From Yoonia ponticola (GTDB lineage Bacteria > Pseudomonadota > Alphaproteobacteria > Rhodobacterales > Rhodobacteraceae): a stretch of DNA of 64,000 bases. How positions within the stretch are numbered: the stretch's first letter is position 1; each line of letters begins with the position of its first letter. This document shows positions 46,471 through 55,697 of this stretch, one piece after another. The position numbers and the translations under genes are program-made. Location: contig NZ_JACIJM010000004.1 in assembly GCF_014199395.1 (NCBI RefSeq), forward strand, positions 248,001 to 312,000, read 5' to 3'. The notes under the pieces are model-generated. The model had not been told where the DNA came from. It saw only the letters and a program-made list of their open reading frames with translations, and made no database searches.

Positions 46471-46862
46471 GCGCTTTGGTCCTTGTCTAGAACATCTGTG
46501 GCCAATTCCATGGCCTTTGTCATCGCAGGTACACCGCCAAACATCGCGGCTTGGGCGATGGTTTCTGCGATTTCCTGGCTAGTCGCTCCGGCCTCGACGG
46601 CGTGGCGCACGGTCAATTTGATTTGCGGCTCAGCAAGTGCGCCGGCGATGGTCAGCCCGTGCAAGGTCAGCAAGAGTTTGGTTTTCGCATCCAAACCTTC
46701 GGGGTTAGCCCCCTTGCCCATGAACATTTCCATCATGTCTTTTGGCATGGTGGGGAACATGTCCTCGAACCCTTTGGGCACGAGTTTTTCCAGTTCTGGG
46801 TTCATTTCTTTGGCCCAGTCCTGCCCCATCTTCATCATCGCTTCGAATGGATTTTCAGTCAT
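46467..46862 (-). CDS. Carboxymuconolactone decarboxylase (CMD/AhpD) family protein
   Basis: A 131-residue helical protein. The C-terminal 70 residues ([40 protein letters not shown]) fit the CMD family fold. The AhpD-type redox CxxC is absent, so a peroxidase reductase role is unlikely. The Met-rich N-terminal 50 residues ([19 protein letters not shown]) are an extension. It is tightly coupled, overlapping nuoJ and the DUF4259 gene by 4 nt each, and is thus part of the nuo transcript. Function unknown. Confidence 0.85.
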   Translation of the reverse strand: MTENPFEAMMKMGQDWAKEMNPELEKLVPKGFEDMFPTMPKDMMEMFMGKGANPEGLDAKTKLLLTLHGLTIAGALAEPQIKLTVRHAVEAGATSQEIAETIAQAAMFGGVPAMTKAMELATDVLDKDQSA

Positions 46863-47284
46863 ACGATATCCCCCAAGCGTGTCAGTAAATCAGCCGCGTT
46901 GTTCTGGAATTTCTCAGCGTCTTCGGGCGACGCATTTTCCCAGAATTCAGCAACTTCGGATGTTTCTGATGCCAAGACCTTTGGAATGGCCGTCACAGCA
47001 TAGTCGATCAGATCAAGATTTTCCACCACTGCAGCGCGGTGCGTTTGCAGATCGGCCAACATGTCTTCGTCAAGCGCCTCTGACGGGTTGTCGTGGCACG
47101 CGGCGATCACTTCGCCCGCGACCATCGCCGCCTGCCCTGCGTCGGCTTCGATATAGGTGCCGTCGTCCAGGTTCGCGATGTCACGCAAAACGGTTTCCAC
47201 AACGGCGGCTGTCCCCTCGCGGTAATCCGCAAGAAAGTCCAACGCCCCGTCGTTGTCAAAGCTACCTGTTCCCCAAGCGCTCAT
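46859..47284 (-). CDS. DUF4259 domain protein
   Basis: A 141-residue protein beginning MSAWGTGSFDNDGALDFLADY, the DUF4259 signature. The rest is acidic and mainly alpha-helical, without TM segments or signal peptide, hence cytosolic. No activity is known for the family. It lies 21 nt downstream of nuoI and overlaps the CMD-family gene by 4 nt. Confidence 0.88.
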   Translation of the reverse strand: MSAWGTGSFDNDGALDFLADYREGTAAVVETVLRDIANLDDGTYIEADAGQAAMVAGEVIAACHDNPSEALDEDMLADLQTHRAAVVENLDLIDYAVTAIPKVLASETSEVAEFWENASPEDAEKFQNNAADLLTRLGDIV

Positions 47285-47305
47285 CTTATGAAACCCGTCC
47301 GCAGA

Positions 47306-47800
47306 TCATCGGTAAGGTGCGTCCATTTCCAAGTTGCGTGCGATTTCGGCTTCCCAACGGTCGCCGTTCGCCAGCAGTTTGTCTTTGTCGTAGTAGAGTT
47401 CTTCGCGGGTTTCCGTGGAGAATTCAAAGTTCGGACCTTCGACAATCGCGTCCACTGGGCAGGCTTCTTGGCAGAAACCGCAGTAGATACATTTGGTCAT
47501 GTCGATGTCGTAGCGCGTTGTACGGCGTGATCCATCGTCGCGTGGTTCCGCGTCGATGGTGATCGCTTGGGCCGGACACACCGCTTCGCAGAGTTTACAG
47601 GCGATGCAGCGTTCTTCGCCATTTGGATAGCGGCGCAACGCGTGTTCACCGCGGAAACGTGGGCTAAGTGGCCCCTTTTCGTGCGGGTAGTTCAACGTCG
47701 CCTTGGGTGCGAAGAAGTATTTGAAGCCCAGCTTGAAGCCTTGGAAAAAATCCTGAAGCAGGAAGTATTTCGCGGCGCGGGTGTAGTCGATTTGGGTCAT
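47306..47800 (-). CDS. nuoI: NADH-quinone oxidoreductase subunit I
   Basis: This 164-residue peripheral subunit binds two 4Fe-4S clusters (N6a and N6b) on the way to N2. Ligands are Cys65, 68, 71 (CIACKLC) and Cys75, and Cys104, 107, 110 (CIYCGFC) and Cys114. The amphipathic N-terminus ([18 protein letters not shown]) sits at the membrane-arm junction. It begins one base before the nuoH stop region (gap of 1 nt), so translation is coupled. Confidence 0.98.
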   Translation of the reverse strand: MTQIDYTRAAKYFLLQDFFQGFKLGFKYFFAPKATLNYPHEKGPLSPRFRGEHALRRYPNGEERCIACKLCEAVCPAQAITIDAEPRDDGSRRTTRYDIDMTKCIYCGFCQEACPVDAIVEGPNFEFSTETREELYYDKDKLLANGDRWEAEIARNLEMDAPYR

Positions 47801-47801
47801 A

Positions 47802-48842
47802 TCAGCCTCCTACCGCCCAGCGTGCCCAGAAGCCGCCGAACACTTCGAATTTTGCCATGAAGGCGATGAACACGACCCATGCGAGGGACATTGGCAGGAA
47901 GACTTTCCAGCCGATCCGCATCAATTGGTCGTAGCGGTAGCGCGGTGTGATCGCTTTTACCATCGAGAAGAAGAAGAACACGATCGCCATTTTCAGGATC
48001 ATCCACAGGACACCGTCCGGCAGGAATGGCAGTGGTGACAACCAGCCACCGAAGAACAGCAGCGAGATCAGCGCGCACATCAGCACGACAGCCATCAATT
48101 CGCCGATCATGAACAGCAGGAATGGTGTGGATGAATATTCAACTTGGTAGCCAGCCACCAGTTCTGATTCCGCCTCGGGAAGGTCGAACGGTGGGCGGTT
48201 TGTTTCCGCCAAAGCGCTGATAAAGAACAGGAACACCATCGGGAAATGTGGAATCCAGTACCAGCCTAGGATGCCGTAATCTGTGTCTTGCGCTGCGACA
48301 ATCGCGCCAAAGTTCATTGAACCGGTTGAGATAATCACACCGATGATGATCAGGCCAAGCGAGACTTCGTAGGAGATCATCTGGGCTGCGGAGCGCAGCG
48401 AGCCGAGGAACGGGTATTTCGAGTTCGACGCCCAACCGCCCATGATCACGCCGTAGACTTCGAGCGAGGACACCGCGAAGACGAACAGGATCGCCACGTT
48501 GATGTTGGACACGACCCAGCCGTCATTGAACGGGATTACCGACCATGCAACCACGGCCAGAACGAACGAAATCATTGGCGCAAGGAAGAAGACGCCTTTG
48601 TCAGCGCCCGCAGGCACGACGATTTCCTTGACGATATATTTCAAGAAATCCGCAAAGGATTGCAACAACCCGAAAGCGCCAACCATGTTTGGCCCTTTGC
48701 GCATCTGGACAGCGGCCCAGATTTTGCGGTCAGCATACATCAGGAACGCCAAGGCGACCAACAGCGGGATCAAAACCAGTAGACATTGGCCTAAGATCAC
48801 AAGGACCATGCCAAGGTTGGTATTGGTGAAAAACTCAATCAT
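47802..48842 (-). CDS. nuoH: NADH-quinone oxidoreductase subunit H
   Basis: This 346-residue eight-TM subunit forms the quinone chamber with NuoB and NuoD. The motif [11 protein letters not shown]-like segment ([20 protein letters not shown]) and the loop [20 protein letters not shown] are the family hallmarks. It is followed immediately by nuoI and preceded by a small lipoprotein gene 9 nt away. Confidence 0.98.
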   Translation of the reverse strand: MIEFFTNTNLGMVLVILGQCLLVLIPLLVALAFLMYADRKIWAAVQMRKGPNMVGAFGLLQSFADFLKYIVKEIVVPAGADKGVFFLAPMISFVLAVVAWSVIPFNDGWVVSNINVAILFVFAVSSLEVYGVIMGGWASNSKYPFLGSLRSAAQMISYEVSLGLIIIGVIISTGSMNFGAIVAAQDTDYGILGWYWIPHFPMVFLFFISALAETNRPPFDLPEAESELVAGYQVEYSSTPFLLFMIGELMAVVLMCALISLLFFGGWLSPLPFLPDGVLWMILKMAIVFFFFSMVKAITPRYRYDQLMRIGWKVFLPMSLAWVVFIAFMAKFEVFGGFWARWAVGG

Positions 48843-48851
48843 TCTGGTCCC

Positions 48852-49244
48852 CTACACCGTTGGAATTCCGGACGCGCCGCAATCTGCGACGGTCACTTCG
48901 GCGTCAATTGTTCGATTGCCTGCTGGCAACTCTGGCGAAATCACAAAGACCGCGTCACCGGTCCAAATTGCCCCGTTTTGGGCGCTTGTCGTGCGCACGT
49001 GGCGCGTAAATCCATAGCCCCGGATCAGGGTATATTGGGCCGCGGCGCAGCGGGCGTATTGATCCACGTCCGCTTGGGTCTGTGCGCCCGTCATGGCCAC
49101 CCGAAAGTTCACCAAGTCACCGTCCAGCAACCGCGTCTCGATGCCGTGGTACACAGGCGCAAACGCATCGCGGGACACGTCTGCGGTCCCGATGCTGGTG
49201 CAGCCCGCGAGGGCAACAGCGCTTATGACGGCGGCGGCCCGCAT
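48852..49244 (-). CDS. Small lipoprotein between nuoG and nuoH
   Basis: A 130-residue exported lipoprotein: MRAAAVISAVALAGC with lipobox ALAGC (Cys15). The mature domain carries Cys residues at RCAAAQYT and VADCGAS, which may be disulfide-bonded, and no recognised motif. Its ATG follows the nuoG TAA directly (TAAATG), so it is translated with the nuo block. Unknown function; outer-membrane or periplasmic. Confidence 0.8.
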   Translation of the reverse strand: MRAAAVISAVALAGCTSIGTADVSRDAFAPVYHGIETRLLDGDLVNFRVAMTGAQTQADVDQYARCAAAQYTLIRGYGFTRHVRTTSAQNGAIWTGDAVFVISPELPAGNRTIDAEVTVADCGASGIPTV

Positions 49245-51263
49245 TTACTCGGCGGCCAGTGGTGCGTTGGCGCGGGCTTTGGCATTTGATGACAGTTCAG
49301 CCATCAGTTGCGAGGCCCGTGCGATAGGGTTGGTCAGGTAGAAATCGGTCACGGCGTTCACAAAGTTCGCTTTGCCCGGCGCTTTGACCGCGATTGGCTG
49401 CCATTCGTTTTCTGCGACACCGTCGATTTTGCCCAGATGCGGGTGTGCTGCGACGATTGCTGTGCGCAGTTGCGCCATGGAATCGTAAGGCAGTGTGGCC
49501 CCCAGTTCCGCAGACAAGGCCCGCAGGATCGCCCAGTTTTCTTTCGCTTCGCCCGGTGCGTGACCTGCACGCAGCGCCAGTTGTGGACGCCCTTCGGTGT
49601 TCACGAACAATCCGTTTTCTTCGGTATAGGCGGCACCCGGCAGGATCACGTCAGCGCGGTGTGCGCCACGGTCACCGTGCGACCCTTGGTAGATCACAAA
49701 CGCGCCGTCTTTGATTTCGACTTCGTCAGCGCCGAGGTTATAGACAACCTCTGCCCCGTCGAGTGCAGCATCAAGCCCGCCCTCAGTGACAGCGCCCACG
49801 TCCATCGCGCCCACGCGGCCAGCGGCCGTGTGCAGCACGAGGAATTTGGATTTTGTCTTTGTGGCCAAGTCCATGGCTTGGGACAGCACCGCTTCGCCGT
49901 CGGCTTCGCGCAATGCGCCCATGCCGACAACCACGATGGATGGTTTGTCGAGAACGTCGCCAAAGTCTTTGCCAACAGTTTCAACCAGCGTGTCGCGGTC
50001 GGTGCCCATGTGGAATGTCGGGAATGTCAGATCGACGTTTTCACCGATCAAGCCAAAATCAGCGCCCGCAGACCATGCCTTGCGCAGCCGCGCGTTCAGC
50101 ACAGGGGCTTCCAGTTTCGGGTTCGTGCCGATCAGCTGAACCATTTTCGCGTCGTCGATATCTTCGATCGCGGCTGTGCCAACATAAGCAGAGCGGTTGC
50201 CGATTGGCAGTTTCGCCCCATCGACGCGACATTCGACGTTGCCGCCCTGCCCTTCGATCAATTGCTTGAGCGCGAATGCGGCTTCAACTGGCACCAGATC
50301 GCCAACGAGGCCTGCAACTTTTTTGCCCTGCATCGCAGCTGCAACAGCAGCTAATGCTTCCGGCCACGTGGCTTTGCGCAGTTTGCCGTTTTCACGGATG
50401 TAAGGTGTGTCGAGACGCTGCCTGCGCAGGCCGTCCCAAACGAAACGTGTTTTGTCAGAAATCCATTCTTCGTTCACGCCGTCATGGTTGCGCGGCAAGA
50501 ATCGCATGACTTCGCGGCCTTTGGTATCGACGCGGATGTTCGAGCCAAGCGCGTCCATCACGTCGATGGATTCGGTTTTGGTCAATTCCCAAGGACGTGC
50601 CGTGAATGCGTATGGTTTGGACACAAGTGCGCCAACCGGACACAGGTCGATGATATTGCCCTGCAAATTCGAATCGAGCGTTTCGCCCAAGTAAGATGTG
50701 ATCTCTGCATCTTCACCACGGCCCGTTTGGCCCATCTGGTGGATGCCTGCGACTTCGGTTGTGAAGCGCACGCAGCGGGTGCAGGAAATGCAGCGCGTCA
50801 TGTGGGTTTCGACCAGTGGACCGAGATCCAGATCTTCGGTCGCCCGCTTTGGTTCGCGGAAGCGGCTGAAGTCTACGCCGTAAGCCATCGCTTGGTCTTG
50901 CAGGTCGCATTCGCCGCCTTGGTCACAGATCGGGCAGTCCAGCGGGTGGTTGATCAGGAGGAACTCCATCACACCTTCACGGGCCTTTTTGACCATAGGG
51001 CTATTGGTTTTCACGACTGGCGGCTGGCCTTCTGGACCAGGGCGCAAGTCGCGGACTTGCATGGCACAGGACGCGGCTGGCTTTGGCGGGCCGCCGACAA
51101 CCTCGACCAGACACATGCGGCAGTTGCCCGCGATGGTCAGACGTTCGTGGTAGCAGAACCGTGGGATTTCGACGCCGGCTTCTTCGCAGGCTTGGATCAG
51201 GGTCATCGCCCCATCCACCTCGACTTCGGTTCCATCAATGACGACTTTTTTCAGATCAGACAT
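49245..51263 (-). CDS. nuoG: NADH-quinone oxidoreductase subunit G
   Basis: This 672-residue peripheral arm subunit has its N-terminal 2Fe-2S site in [15 protein letters not shown] (about 37-51), then the His-coordinated 4Fe-4S N5 region ([20 protein letters not shown]), and N4 in CISCTRC (about 155-161). A degenerate molybdopterin-oxidoreductase-like domain follows (about 220-630). Four Cys ligands of the extra N7 cluster seen in E. coli are not evident. It begins 138 nt downstream of the DUF5333 gene. Confidence 0.97.
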   Translation of the reverse strand: MSDLKKVVIDGTEVEVDGAMTLIQACEEAGVEIPRFCYHERLTIAGNCRMCLVEVVGGPPKPAASCAMQVRDLRPGPEGQPPVVKTNSPMVKKAREGVMEFLLINHPLDCPICDQGGECDLQDQAMAYGVDFSRFREPKRATEDLDLGPLVETHMTRCISCTRCVRFTTEVAGIHQMGQTGRGEDAEITSYLGETLDSNLQGNIIDLCPVGALVSKPYAFTARPWELTKTESIDVMDALGSNIRVDTKGREVMRFLPRNHDGVNEEWISDKTRFVWDGLRRQRLDTPYIRENGKLRKATWPEALAAVAAAMQGKKVAGLVGDLVPVEAAFALKQLIEGQGGNVECRVDGAKLPIGNRSAYVGTAAIEDIDDAKMVQLIGTNPKLEAPVLNARLRKAWSAGADFGLIGENVDLTFPTFHMGTDRDTLVETVGKDFGDVLDKPSIVVVGMGALREADGEAVLSQAMDLATKTKSKFLVLHTAAGRVGAMDVGAVTEGGLDAALDGAEVVYNLGADEVEIKDGAFVIYQGSHGDRGAHRADVILPGAAYTEENGLFVNTEGRPQLALRAGHAPGEAKENWAILRALSAELGATLPYDSMAQLRTAIVAAHPHLGKIDGVAENEWQPIAVKAPGKANFVNAVTDFYLTNPIARASQLMAELSSNAKARANAPLAAE

Positions 51264-51401
51264 ATCGCGCCTTTATCAATCCCGTGGCAGCATCACACAC
51301 CAAAATGTGCGACCGCTTTGGGAGGCGTTCTAACGGATGGTCGCATCCGATACCAGACGTCGGGCGATCTTTTTGAGCCTGAATTGCAAGGTTGTTCCGC
51401 C

Positions 51402-51815
51402 TTAGCCCCGCAACAAGTATCCGATGGTGGATTCTTTTGCGATTTCAGCGCGCCCAACAGCGCAATGTGATGCGGCATTTCCCGGCGTCGCGCCCATTGT
51501 CACAAGCCGCTGGCGGGCCACGGATTCGAGCCGCTCTTTTTCGGCTTTATCTTTGCGGTAGGCGTCGATTTGGCCCGATGAAAAGCCCAAGTCTTTGGCG
51601 TGGTTCGACAGTTGGTTCAGATAGCCCAGCCCCCGCAATGTCCGCGCAGAGATGCTATTGCAGACCTCGGAAATCTCGTAAGCGATGCCCACGGCGATCA
51701 AGCCTTCGGTCACATAGCCCACGTCACGCAAAGATTGCTGCTGTGCTGACGCCGCATTTGCCATCATCCCAAGGGACAAAGCCCCTGCTATCGCCATTTT
51801 TGTCAAAGGTGCCAT
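51402..51815 (-). CDS. DUF5333 family secreted protein
   Basis: A 137-residue exported protein of DUF5333, a family I know from nuo operons of Rhodobacterales. Signal peptide to about residue 24 (ANAASA). Conserved segment YEISEVCNSISARTLRGLGY with Cys52, then helical, and the end SHCAVGRAEIAKESTIGYLL with Cys118. The two Cys likely pair in the periplasm. A diverged relative is encoded at 53557-53961. Function unknown; retention beside nuoG suggests a link to complex I assembly or to the envelope. Confidence 0.85.
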   Translation of the reverse strand: MAPLTKMAIAGALSLGMMANAASAQQQSLRDVGYVTEGLIAVGIAYEISEVCNSISARTLRGLGYLNQLSNHAKDLGFSSGQIDAYRKDKAEKERLESVARQRLVTMGATPGNAASHCAVGRAEIAKESTIGYLLRG

Positions 51816-51916
51816 GACCGTATCCTAACTGCGCTGCTCAATTGTTTGTTGGTTCACACATCGGGTGGTGCGGTCTGATATTCAATATCACCATTCTGAT
51901 AGCAGCGAAATCGGGC

Positions 51917-52261
51917 TTATTTATCGGCTCTTAGGCAGTCGTAGGTGAAGATGATCCGATCATCGTTCACCACCGCCCTTTGATTGCGCATCTCGGGTCC
52001 GTCGCAGAGGTAGGCGTTTGGTTCTAATGCAACTGAATCGGCCACGGTCAACGGATCGCCCGAGATGCGCGTGTAGGTGACGGTCGTCGGGACAGATACA
52101 ACGGTGAATGATAACGTCTCGCCATCGCCTGTCATCCCCGTCACCGAATGATCGAACGTGGCTGCGCCTTCGACGCGGGTCTCGGTGACTTGTGCTTCTT
52201 GCGCGGTCAACTGCGTGGCGATGATCGCAGGGAGCAAGGCGATCAGAAAAGCGGTTTTCAT
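51917..52261 (-). CDS. Small secreted protein, unknown
   Basis: A 114-residue exported protein: MKTAFLIALLPAIIATQLTAQ is the signal peptide. The ATG at 52259-52261 has GGGACC 5 nt upstream. The mature part is beta-rich (GETLSFTVVSVPTTVTYTRI), with a Cys pair in LCDGPEMRN and YDCLRADK, again suggesting a disulfide. No family is recognised. It is part of the cassette of envelope genes between nuoF and nuoG. Confidence 0.75.
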   Translation of the reverse strand: MKTAFLIALLPAIIATQLTAQEAQVTETRVEGAATFDHSVTGMTGDGETLSFTVVSVPTTVTYTRISGDPLTVADSVALEPNAYLCDGPEMRNQRAVVNDDRIIFTYDCLRADK

Positions 52262-52343
52262 CGGTGGTCCCTTTAGTGGTTGCAAACATCCTAACCCGAT
52301 TGGCTCCCGCTGCGAAGTCAGGAATGCCGGACCAATCGCCCGC

Positions 52344-52574
52344 TTATTTGCGTTTGCGGTCGCGTGTCGGGCTGATGCCAGCCTTGGCTTTGCGCAAAAA
52401 TGCGATTGTCAGGATTGCGCCCATGCCGCCCAGCAAAAACACGAACCCAAGCGCCCATTTCGGCGCGATCCCTGCTTCGGTGGCTTGATAGGTGAACCAG
52501 CTCGGGCCGCCTGTGATGACTGCTGTGGCGATTGCGGCCAGAAGGCTCAGTAGCCCGTCCCATAAGGTTTTCAT
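52344..52574 (-). CDS. Small two-TM membrane protein
   Basis: A 76-residue protein with two helices (about 8-30 LLSLLAAIATAVITGGP and 39-60 ALGFVFLLGGMGAILTIAFL) and a basic tail (KAKAGISPTRDRKRK). Its start overlaps the DUF3291 gene stop by 4 nt. No family recognised; it is presumably in the inner membrane with both ends cytosolic. Confidence 0.75.
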   Translation of the reverse strand: MKTLWDGLLSLLAAIATAVITGGPSWFTYQATEAGIAPKWALGFVFLLGGMGAILTIAFLRKAKAGISPTRDRKRK

Positions 52575-53029
52575 GTCTTATCCGTCATAAAGGTCCACCC
52601 AAAAGCGTGGTCGGTTTCGCCGTTTTGCTGCAGGTGTTTCAAGCGATCCATCGCTTCGTCAATTGTCGGCTGATGCCCCGCAGGCACCCACCACATCACG
52701 AAATGTTTGTCGCCCAAGACCTCGAACCATGCGGTGCGGCGGTCCATGAATTTCTTGTGTAGGGTTTGATAAACAAAGGTCGAGAGACTGTCGAAGTCCT
52801 GCCAAACGGTCAGATTCGCAACAAATTGCGGATCACCGTCAAGTTTCACGTCCGTGTTGCCTGTGCCCGGCTCGCCCGAGCCTTCCATCATCCACACAAA
52901 ACCCGGCATCCGTTTGCCCAGCCCGTTGATCCGGTCGAGATTATCCATGAATTCCGCGACATGCGGGTCATCCGTGGGGGCAATCAAGCGGCCAACGTTG
53001 AGTTCGGCAAGGTGCATGGTTTGGGTCAT
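52571..53029 (-). CDS. DUF3291 domain protein
   Basis: A 152-residue cytosolic protein of the DUF3291 family (dimeric alpha/beta-barrel superfamily). The start AELNVGRLIAPTDDPHVAEF and FVWMMEGSGE are the usual motifs, and WQDFDSLSTFVYQTLHKKFM and MWWVPAGHQPTIDEAMDRL complete the two ferredoxin-like units. The fold is shared with monooxygenases, but no reaction is assigned. It is coupled to the two-TM gene. Confidence 0.88.
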   Translation of the reverse strand: MTQTMHLAELNVGRLIAPTDDPHVAEFMDNLDRINGLGKRMPGFVWMMEGSGEPGTGNTDVKLDGDPQFVANLTVWQDFDSLSTFVYQTLHKKFMDRRTAWFEVLGDKHFVMWWVPAGHQPTIDEAMDRLKHLQQNGETDHAFGWTFMTDKT

Positions 53030-53075
53030 GAGGCATCACTAGTTAAGAACAGGATGGAAGACAAACGGCTGCGGT

Positions 53076-53498
53076 CTAATACGCTTCGAACACGAAGAAT
53101 CCGTTCACGTCGACCTTGCCATTTGGTCCATCGTTGTAGCCGTAAATCTCGGTCTCGCCTGCGCCTAGGATGCGGCCAACGACGATGGCGGCGTAGGTGA
53201 ATTGGCCTTGGTCGTAGAACTGGTGATGCGTGACCGTGCGGACCCGTTGGCCGTTGTCGAGCGTGCAAACCAGCTGCGAGTTATAGATGTTGCCCACAAC
53301 TTTGAAGTAGTCGCCGTTCAGCACCACGGTTTTCTCTACAGCGAACCCGTCGCCAACCACGTCACATTGGCCACGGTTAAACGCGGTCAAATCCATGACG
53401 AGACCTAGTTGGCCTGCGGGGACTTGGGGGCGTGCGGGGATGCTACAAGCGGATAAGGCCGCCAGACTGCACAGTGCTGATATTTTGAGAAAAGTCAT
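53076..53498 (-). CDS. Lipoprotein, unknown
   Basis: A 140-residue lipoprotein. The ATG at 53496-53498 gives MTFLKISALCSLAALSAC with lipobox LSAC. GGGGG lies 5-8 nt upstream; the ORF extension to 53534 is not needed. The mature part has Tyr/Gly-rich beta segments (FYDQGQFTYAAIVVGRILGA, GYNDGPNGKVDVNGFFVFEA) and Cys in GQCDVVG and LVCTLDNG. No named family. It sits between DUF5333-like and DUF3291 genes. Confidence 0.78.
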   Translation of the reverse strand: MTFLKISALCSLAALSACSIPARPQVPAGQLGLVMDLTAFNRGQCDVVGDGFAVEKTVVLNGDYFKVVGNIYNSQLVCTLDNGQRVRTVTHHQFYDQGQFTYAAIVVGRILGAGETEIYGYNDGPNGKVDVNGFFVFEAY

Positions 53499-53556
53499 GG
53501 CGGCCCCCGATGTCGTTTCCGACAGCTTAGCCATGCAGCGTCATAAGTCTACGGTG

Positions 53557-53961
53557 TTAGGCGGGGATCAGAACCGCGCTAAGCGCTGATTTACGGGCGA
53601 TTTCACCTGAACCAATGGCACAGAGATCGCCCTGATCGAAGGTCACATCATAGCGCGCTTGCAAGGATCGCATCGCCACATCGCGTTCGAGTTCAGTGGC
53701 GCGGTGGTTGGACGCGGCCCGTAGTCCGCGCCGCCCTGCCCCGAAACGGTGGGCTACAAGCGCGTAGCTGAAACTTTGGTTAAAGGCGATGGATGTGCAG
53801 GCGGCACCGACCTGTTCGGCCAGTGCCATCTGCGCGAAAAACTGCGCTTCGGGTAGCGCCAATAGGGCTGCGGTCGCCGTTGGGTCGCCTTGGATCATGG
53901 CGGCAGGGCGCGGGGCGCACCCAGCGACGGCCAGAACCAAGATAAGACCCAACTTGCGCAT
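53557..53961 (-). CDS. DUF5333-like lipoprotein (diverged paralogue)
   Basis: A 134-residue lipoprotein, [15 protein letters not shown] with lipobox AVAGC (Cys15). It shares the DUF5333 layout: ALAEQVGAACTSIAFN (Cys55) and, 58 residues later, DLCAIGSGEIARKSALSAVL (Cys114). The last motif aligns with SHCAVGRAEIAKESTIGYLL of the protein at 51402-51815. This relation is seen by eye only. Its start overlaps the nuoF stop by 1 base (TAATG), so it is coupled to nuoF. Function unknown. Confidence 0.75.
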   Translation of the reverse strand: MRKLGLILVLAVAGCAPRPAAMIQGDPTATAALLALPEAQFFAQMALAEQVGAACTSIAFNQSFSYALVAHRFGAGRRGLRAASNHRATELERDVAMRSLQARYDVTFDQGDLCAIGSGEIARKSALSAVLIPA

Positions 53962-55247
53962 TATTCAGCCGCGATCACACCGCGTTTCGAGCGAATGCGG
54001 TCTTCAATTTCAGGCCGGAAGTTTTTAATCAGACCTTGGATCGGCCATGCAGCCGCGTCGCCCAAAGCACAGATTGTGTGGCCTTCGACCTGTTTGGTCA
54101 CGTCCCAGAGCATGTCGATTTCTTCGATGTCTGCTTCGCCTTTGACCAGACGTTCCATCACGCGCATCATCCAGCCGGTGCCTTCGCGGCACGGCGTACA
54201 CTGGCCGCAGCTTTCGTGTTTGTAGAATTTCGCCAAACGCCAGATTGCTTTGATCATATCGACGGAATTATCCATCACGATTACCGCCGCTGTGCCAAGG
54301 CCAGAGCCAAGTTCACCGCGCAGGTAATCAAAGTCCATGATCGCGTCTTTCATGTGCTCGCCGCGCACACAGGGCACGGACGACCCACCGGGGATCACGG
54401 CTTGCAGGTTGTCCCAGCCGCCACGGATCCCGCCGCAATGTTTCTCGATCAGTTCTTCAAAGGTGATCGACATTTCTTCTTCGACGACACAGGGGTTATT
54501 CACGTGGCCGGAGATCGCAAACAGCTTTGTGCCTGCGTTGTTCGGACGGCCCATGCCCGCGAACCAGCTACCGCCGCGACGCAAAATGGTCGGAACCACA
54601 GCGATTGATTCGACGTTGTTCACAGTTGTCGGGCAGCCATAGAGGCCCGCACCCGCAGGGAATGGCGGCTTCATCCGCGGCATACCCTTTTTGCCTTCAA
54701 GCGATTCGAGCAATGCGGTTTCTTCGCCGCAGATATACGCCCCTGCCCCGTGGCTGAGGAAAATGTCGAAATCCCAGCCAGAGCCGCAAGCGTTTTTGCC
54801 CACGAGACCAGCAGCATATGCTTCGTCAATCGCGTTTTGCAGTGCCTCTTTTTCGCGGATGTATTCGCCGCGAATGTAGATGTGGCAGGTGTTGGCTTGC
54901 ATGGCGAACGACGCGATCAGGCAGCCTTCGATCAATGTGTGCGGATCATGGCGCATGATCTCGCGGTCTTTACATGTGCCCGGCTCGGATTCGTCAGCGT
55001 TCACAACCAGATAGGACGGGCGACCGTCGCTTTCTTTGGGCATGAAAGACCATTTCAGACCAGTCGGAAAACCAGCGCCACCACGGCCACGCAGGCCGGA
55101 TGCTTTCATCTCGTCAACGATCCAGTCGCGGCCTTTTTTGATGATATCAGCCGTGCCATCCCAATGCCCACGCGCCTGCGCACCTTTCAAAGTGCGGTCA
55201 TGCATCCCGTAGATGTTGGTAAAAATGCGGTCCTGGTCTTTCAGCAT
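53961..55247 (-). CDS. nuoF: NADH-quinone oxidoreductase subunit F
   Basis: This 428-residue flavoprotein binds NADH and FMN and carries the N3 4Fe-4S cluster. [20 protein letters not shown] (about 53-72) is the glycine-rich nucleotide site, [16 protein letters not shown] the FMN region, and [14 protein letters not shown] (about 345) provides three N3 cysteines. The fourth lies in HTICALGDA. The stop overlaps the DUF5333-like start. Upstream lies a 65-residue membrane-protein gene 9 nt away. Confidence 0.98.
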   Translation of the reverse strand: MLKDQDRIFTNIYGMHDRTLKGAQARGHWDGTADIIKKGRDWIVDEMKASGLRGRGGAGFPTGLKWSFMPKESDGRPSYLVVNADESEPGTCKDREIMRHDPHTLIEGCLIASFAMQANTCHIYIRGEYIREKEALQNAIDEAYAAGLVGKNACGSGWDFDIFLSHGAGAYICGEETALLESLEGKKGMPRMKPPFPAGAGLYGCPTTVNNVESIAVVPTILRRGGSWFAGMGRPNNAGTKLFAISGHVNNPCVVEEEMSITFEELIEKHCGGIRGGWDNLQAVIPGGSSVPCVRGEHMKDAIMDFDYLRGELGSGLGTAAVIVMDNSVDMIKAIWRLAKFYKHESCGQCTPCREGTGWMMRVMERLVKGEADIEEIDMLWDVTKQVEGHTICALGDAAAWPIQGLIKNFRPEIEDRIRSKRGVIAAE

Positions 55248-55256
55248 GGTCGTTCC

Positions 55257-55454
55257 TTAAGACTTTTGTTCGATGGGCCACTGCTTGAATGCAATGACGT
55301 AGAGCATGACAACGTTCACGAGTGGCACGAGCATCAAAAGTGCAATCCAACCGTTATGCCCTGTGCGTTTCCATATCTGATAGAATGGAACAACGACAAT
55401 TGCCATATAAACAACAATCATCAACAAACTGGGCAAACCCATATTATGCATCAT
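55257..55454 (-). CDS. Small two-TM membrane protein between DUF5337 and nuoF
   Basis: A 65-residue protein with two hydrophobic helices (about 7-25 and 38-55). The basic loop WKRTGHNGW between them and the Asn-Val pair after PLVN recall the many small Gx(G)W membrane proteins of the DUF805-like kind, but the identity is uncertain. It begins 6 nt after the DUF5337 stop and ends 9 nt before nuoF, so it is cotranscribed. Confidence 0.7.
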   Translation of the reverse strand: MMHNMGLPSLLMIVVYMAIVVVPFYQIWKRTGHNGWIALLMLVPLVNVVMLYVIAFKQWPIEQKS

Positions 55455-55460
55455 CGTGTT

Positions 55461-55685
55461 TCAGCCTTTGTCGGTCTGGCGGGCCCGCCAGAGTTTATAG
55501 GTGTTCCATAGCGCAAACCCGAAACCGGCGAGCGCTGCAAGGTCAAAAAGCGCGATGACCCGATTGGGCCAGCCGTATTCTTTGCCAATTGCGGTGAAAA
55601 CCACCCACAGGACGCCAGTTGCAGCCATCATCAACGCTGTGCGCTGACCTGCTTTTGCTTCTGCTGTTTTACCTGTGGGTGTCAT
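55461..55685 (-). CDS. DUF5337 membrane protein
   Basis: A 74-residue protein with two TM helices (about 15-33 RTALMMAATGVLWVVFTAI; 45-63 IALFDLAALAGFGFALWNT), matching DUF5337, which in my memory is a Rhodobacterales family found between nuoE and nuoF. The N-terminus is basic and cytosolic and the tail is KLWRARQTDKG. Function unknown; conservation beside complex I genes hints at an assembly or accessory role. Confidence 0.82.
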   Translation of the reverse strand: MTPTGKTAEAKAGQRTALMMAATGVLWVVFTAIGKEYGWPNRVIALFDLAALAGFGFALWNTYKLWRARQTDKG

Positions 55686-55697
55686 ATCGTTACAGCG

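Noticed and set aside
49308-50354. 348-codon plus-strand ORF across nuoG
   Set aside because: Antisense to conserved nuoG; composition (Phe/Asp/His/Arg) is typical of a reverse-frame shadow.
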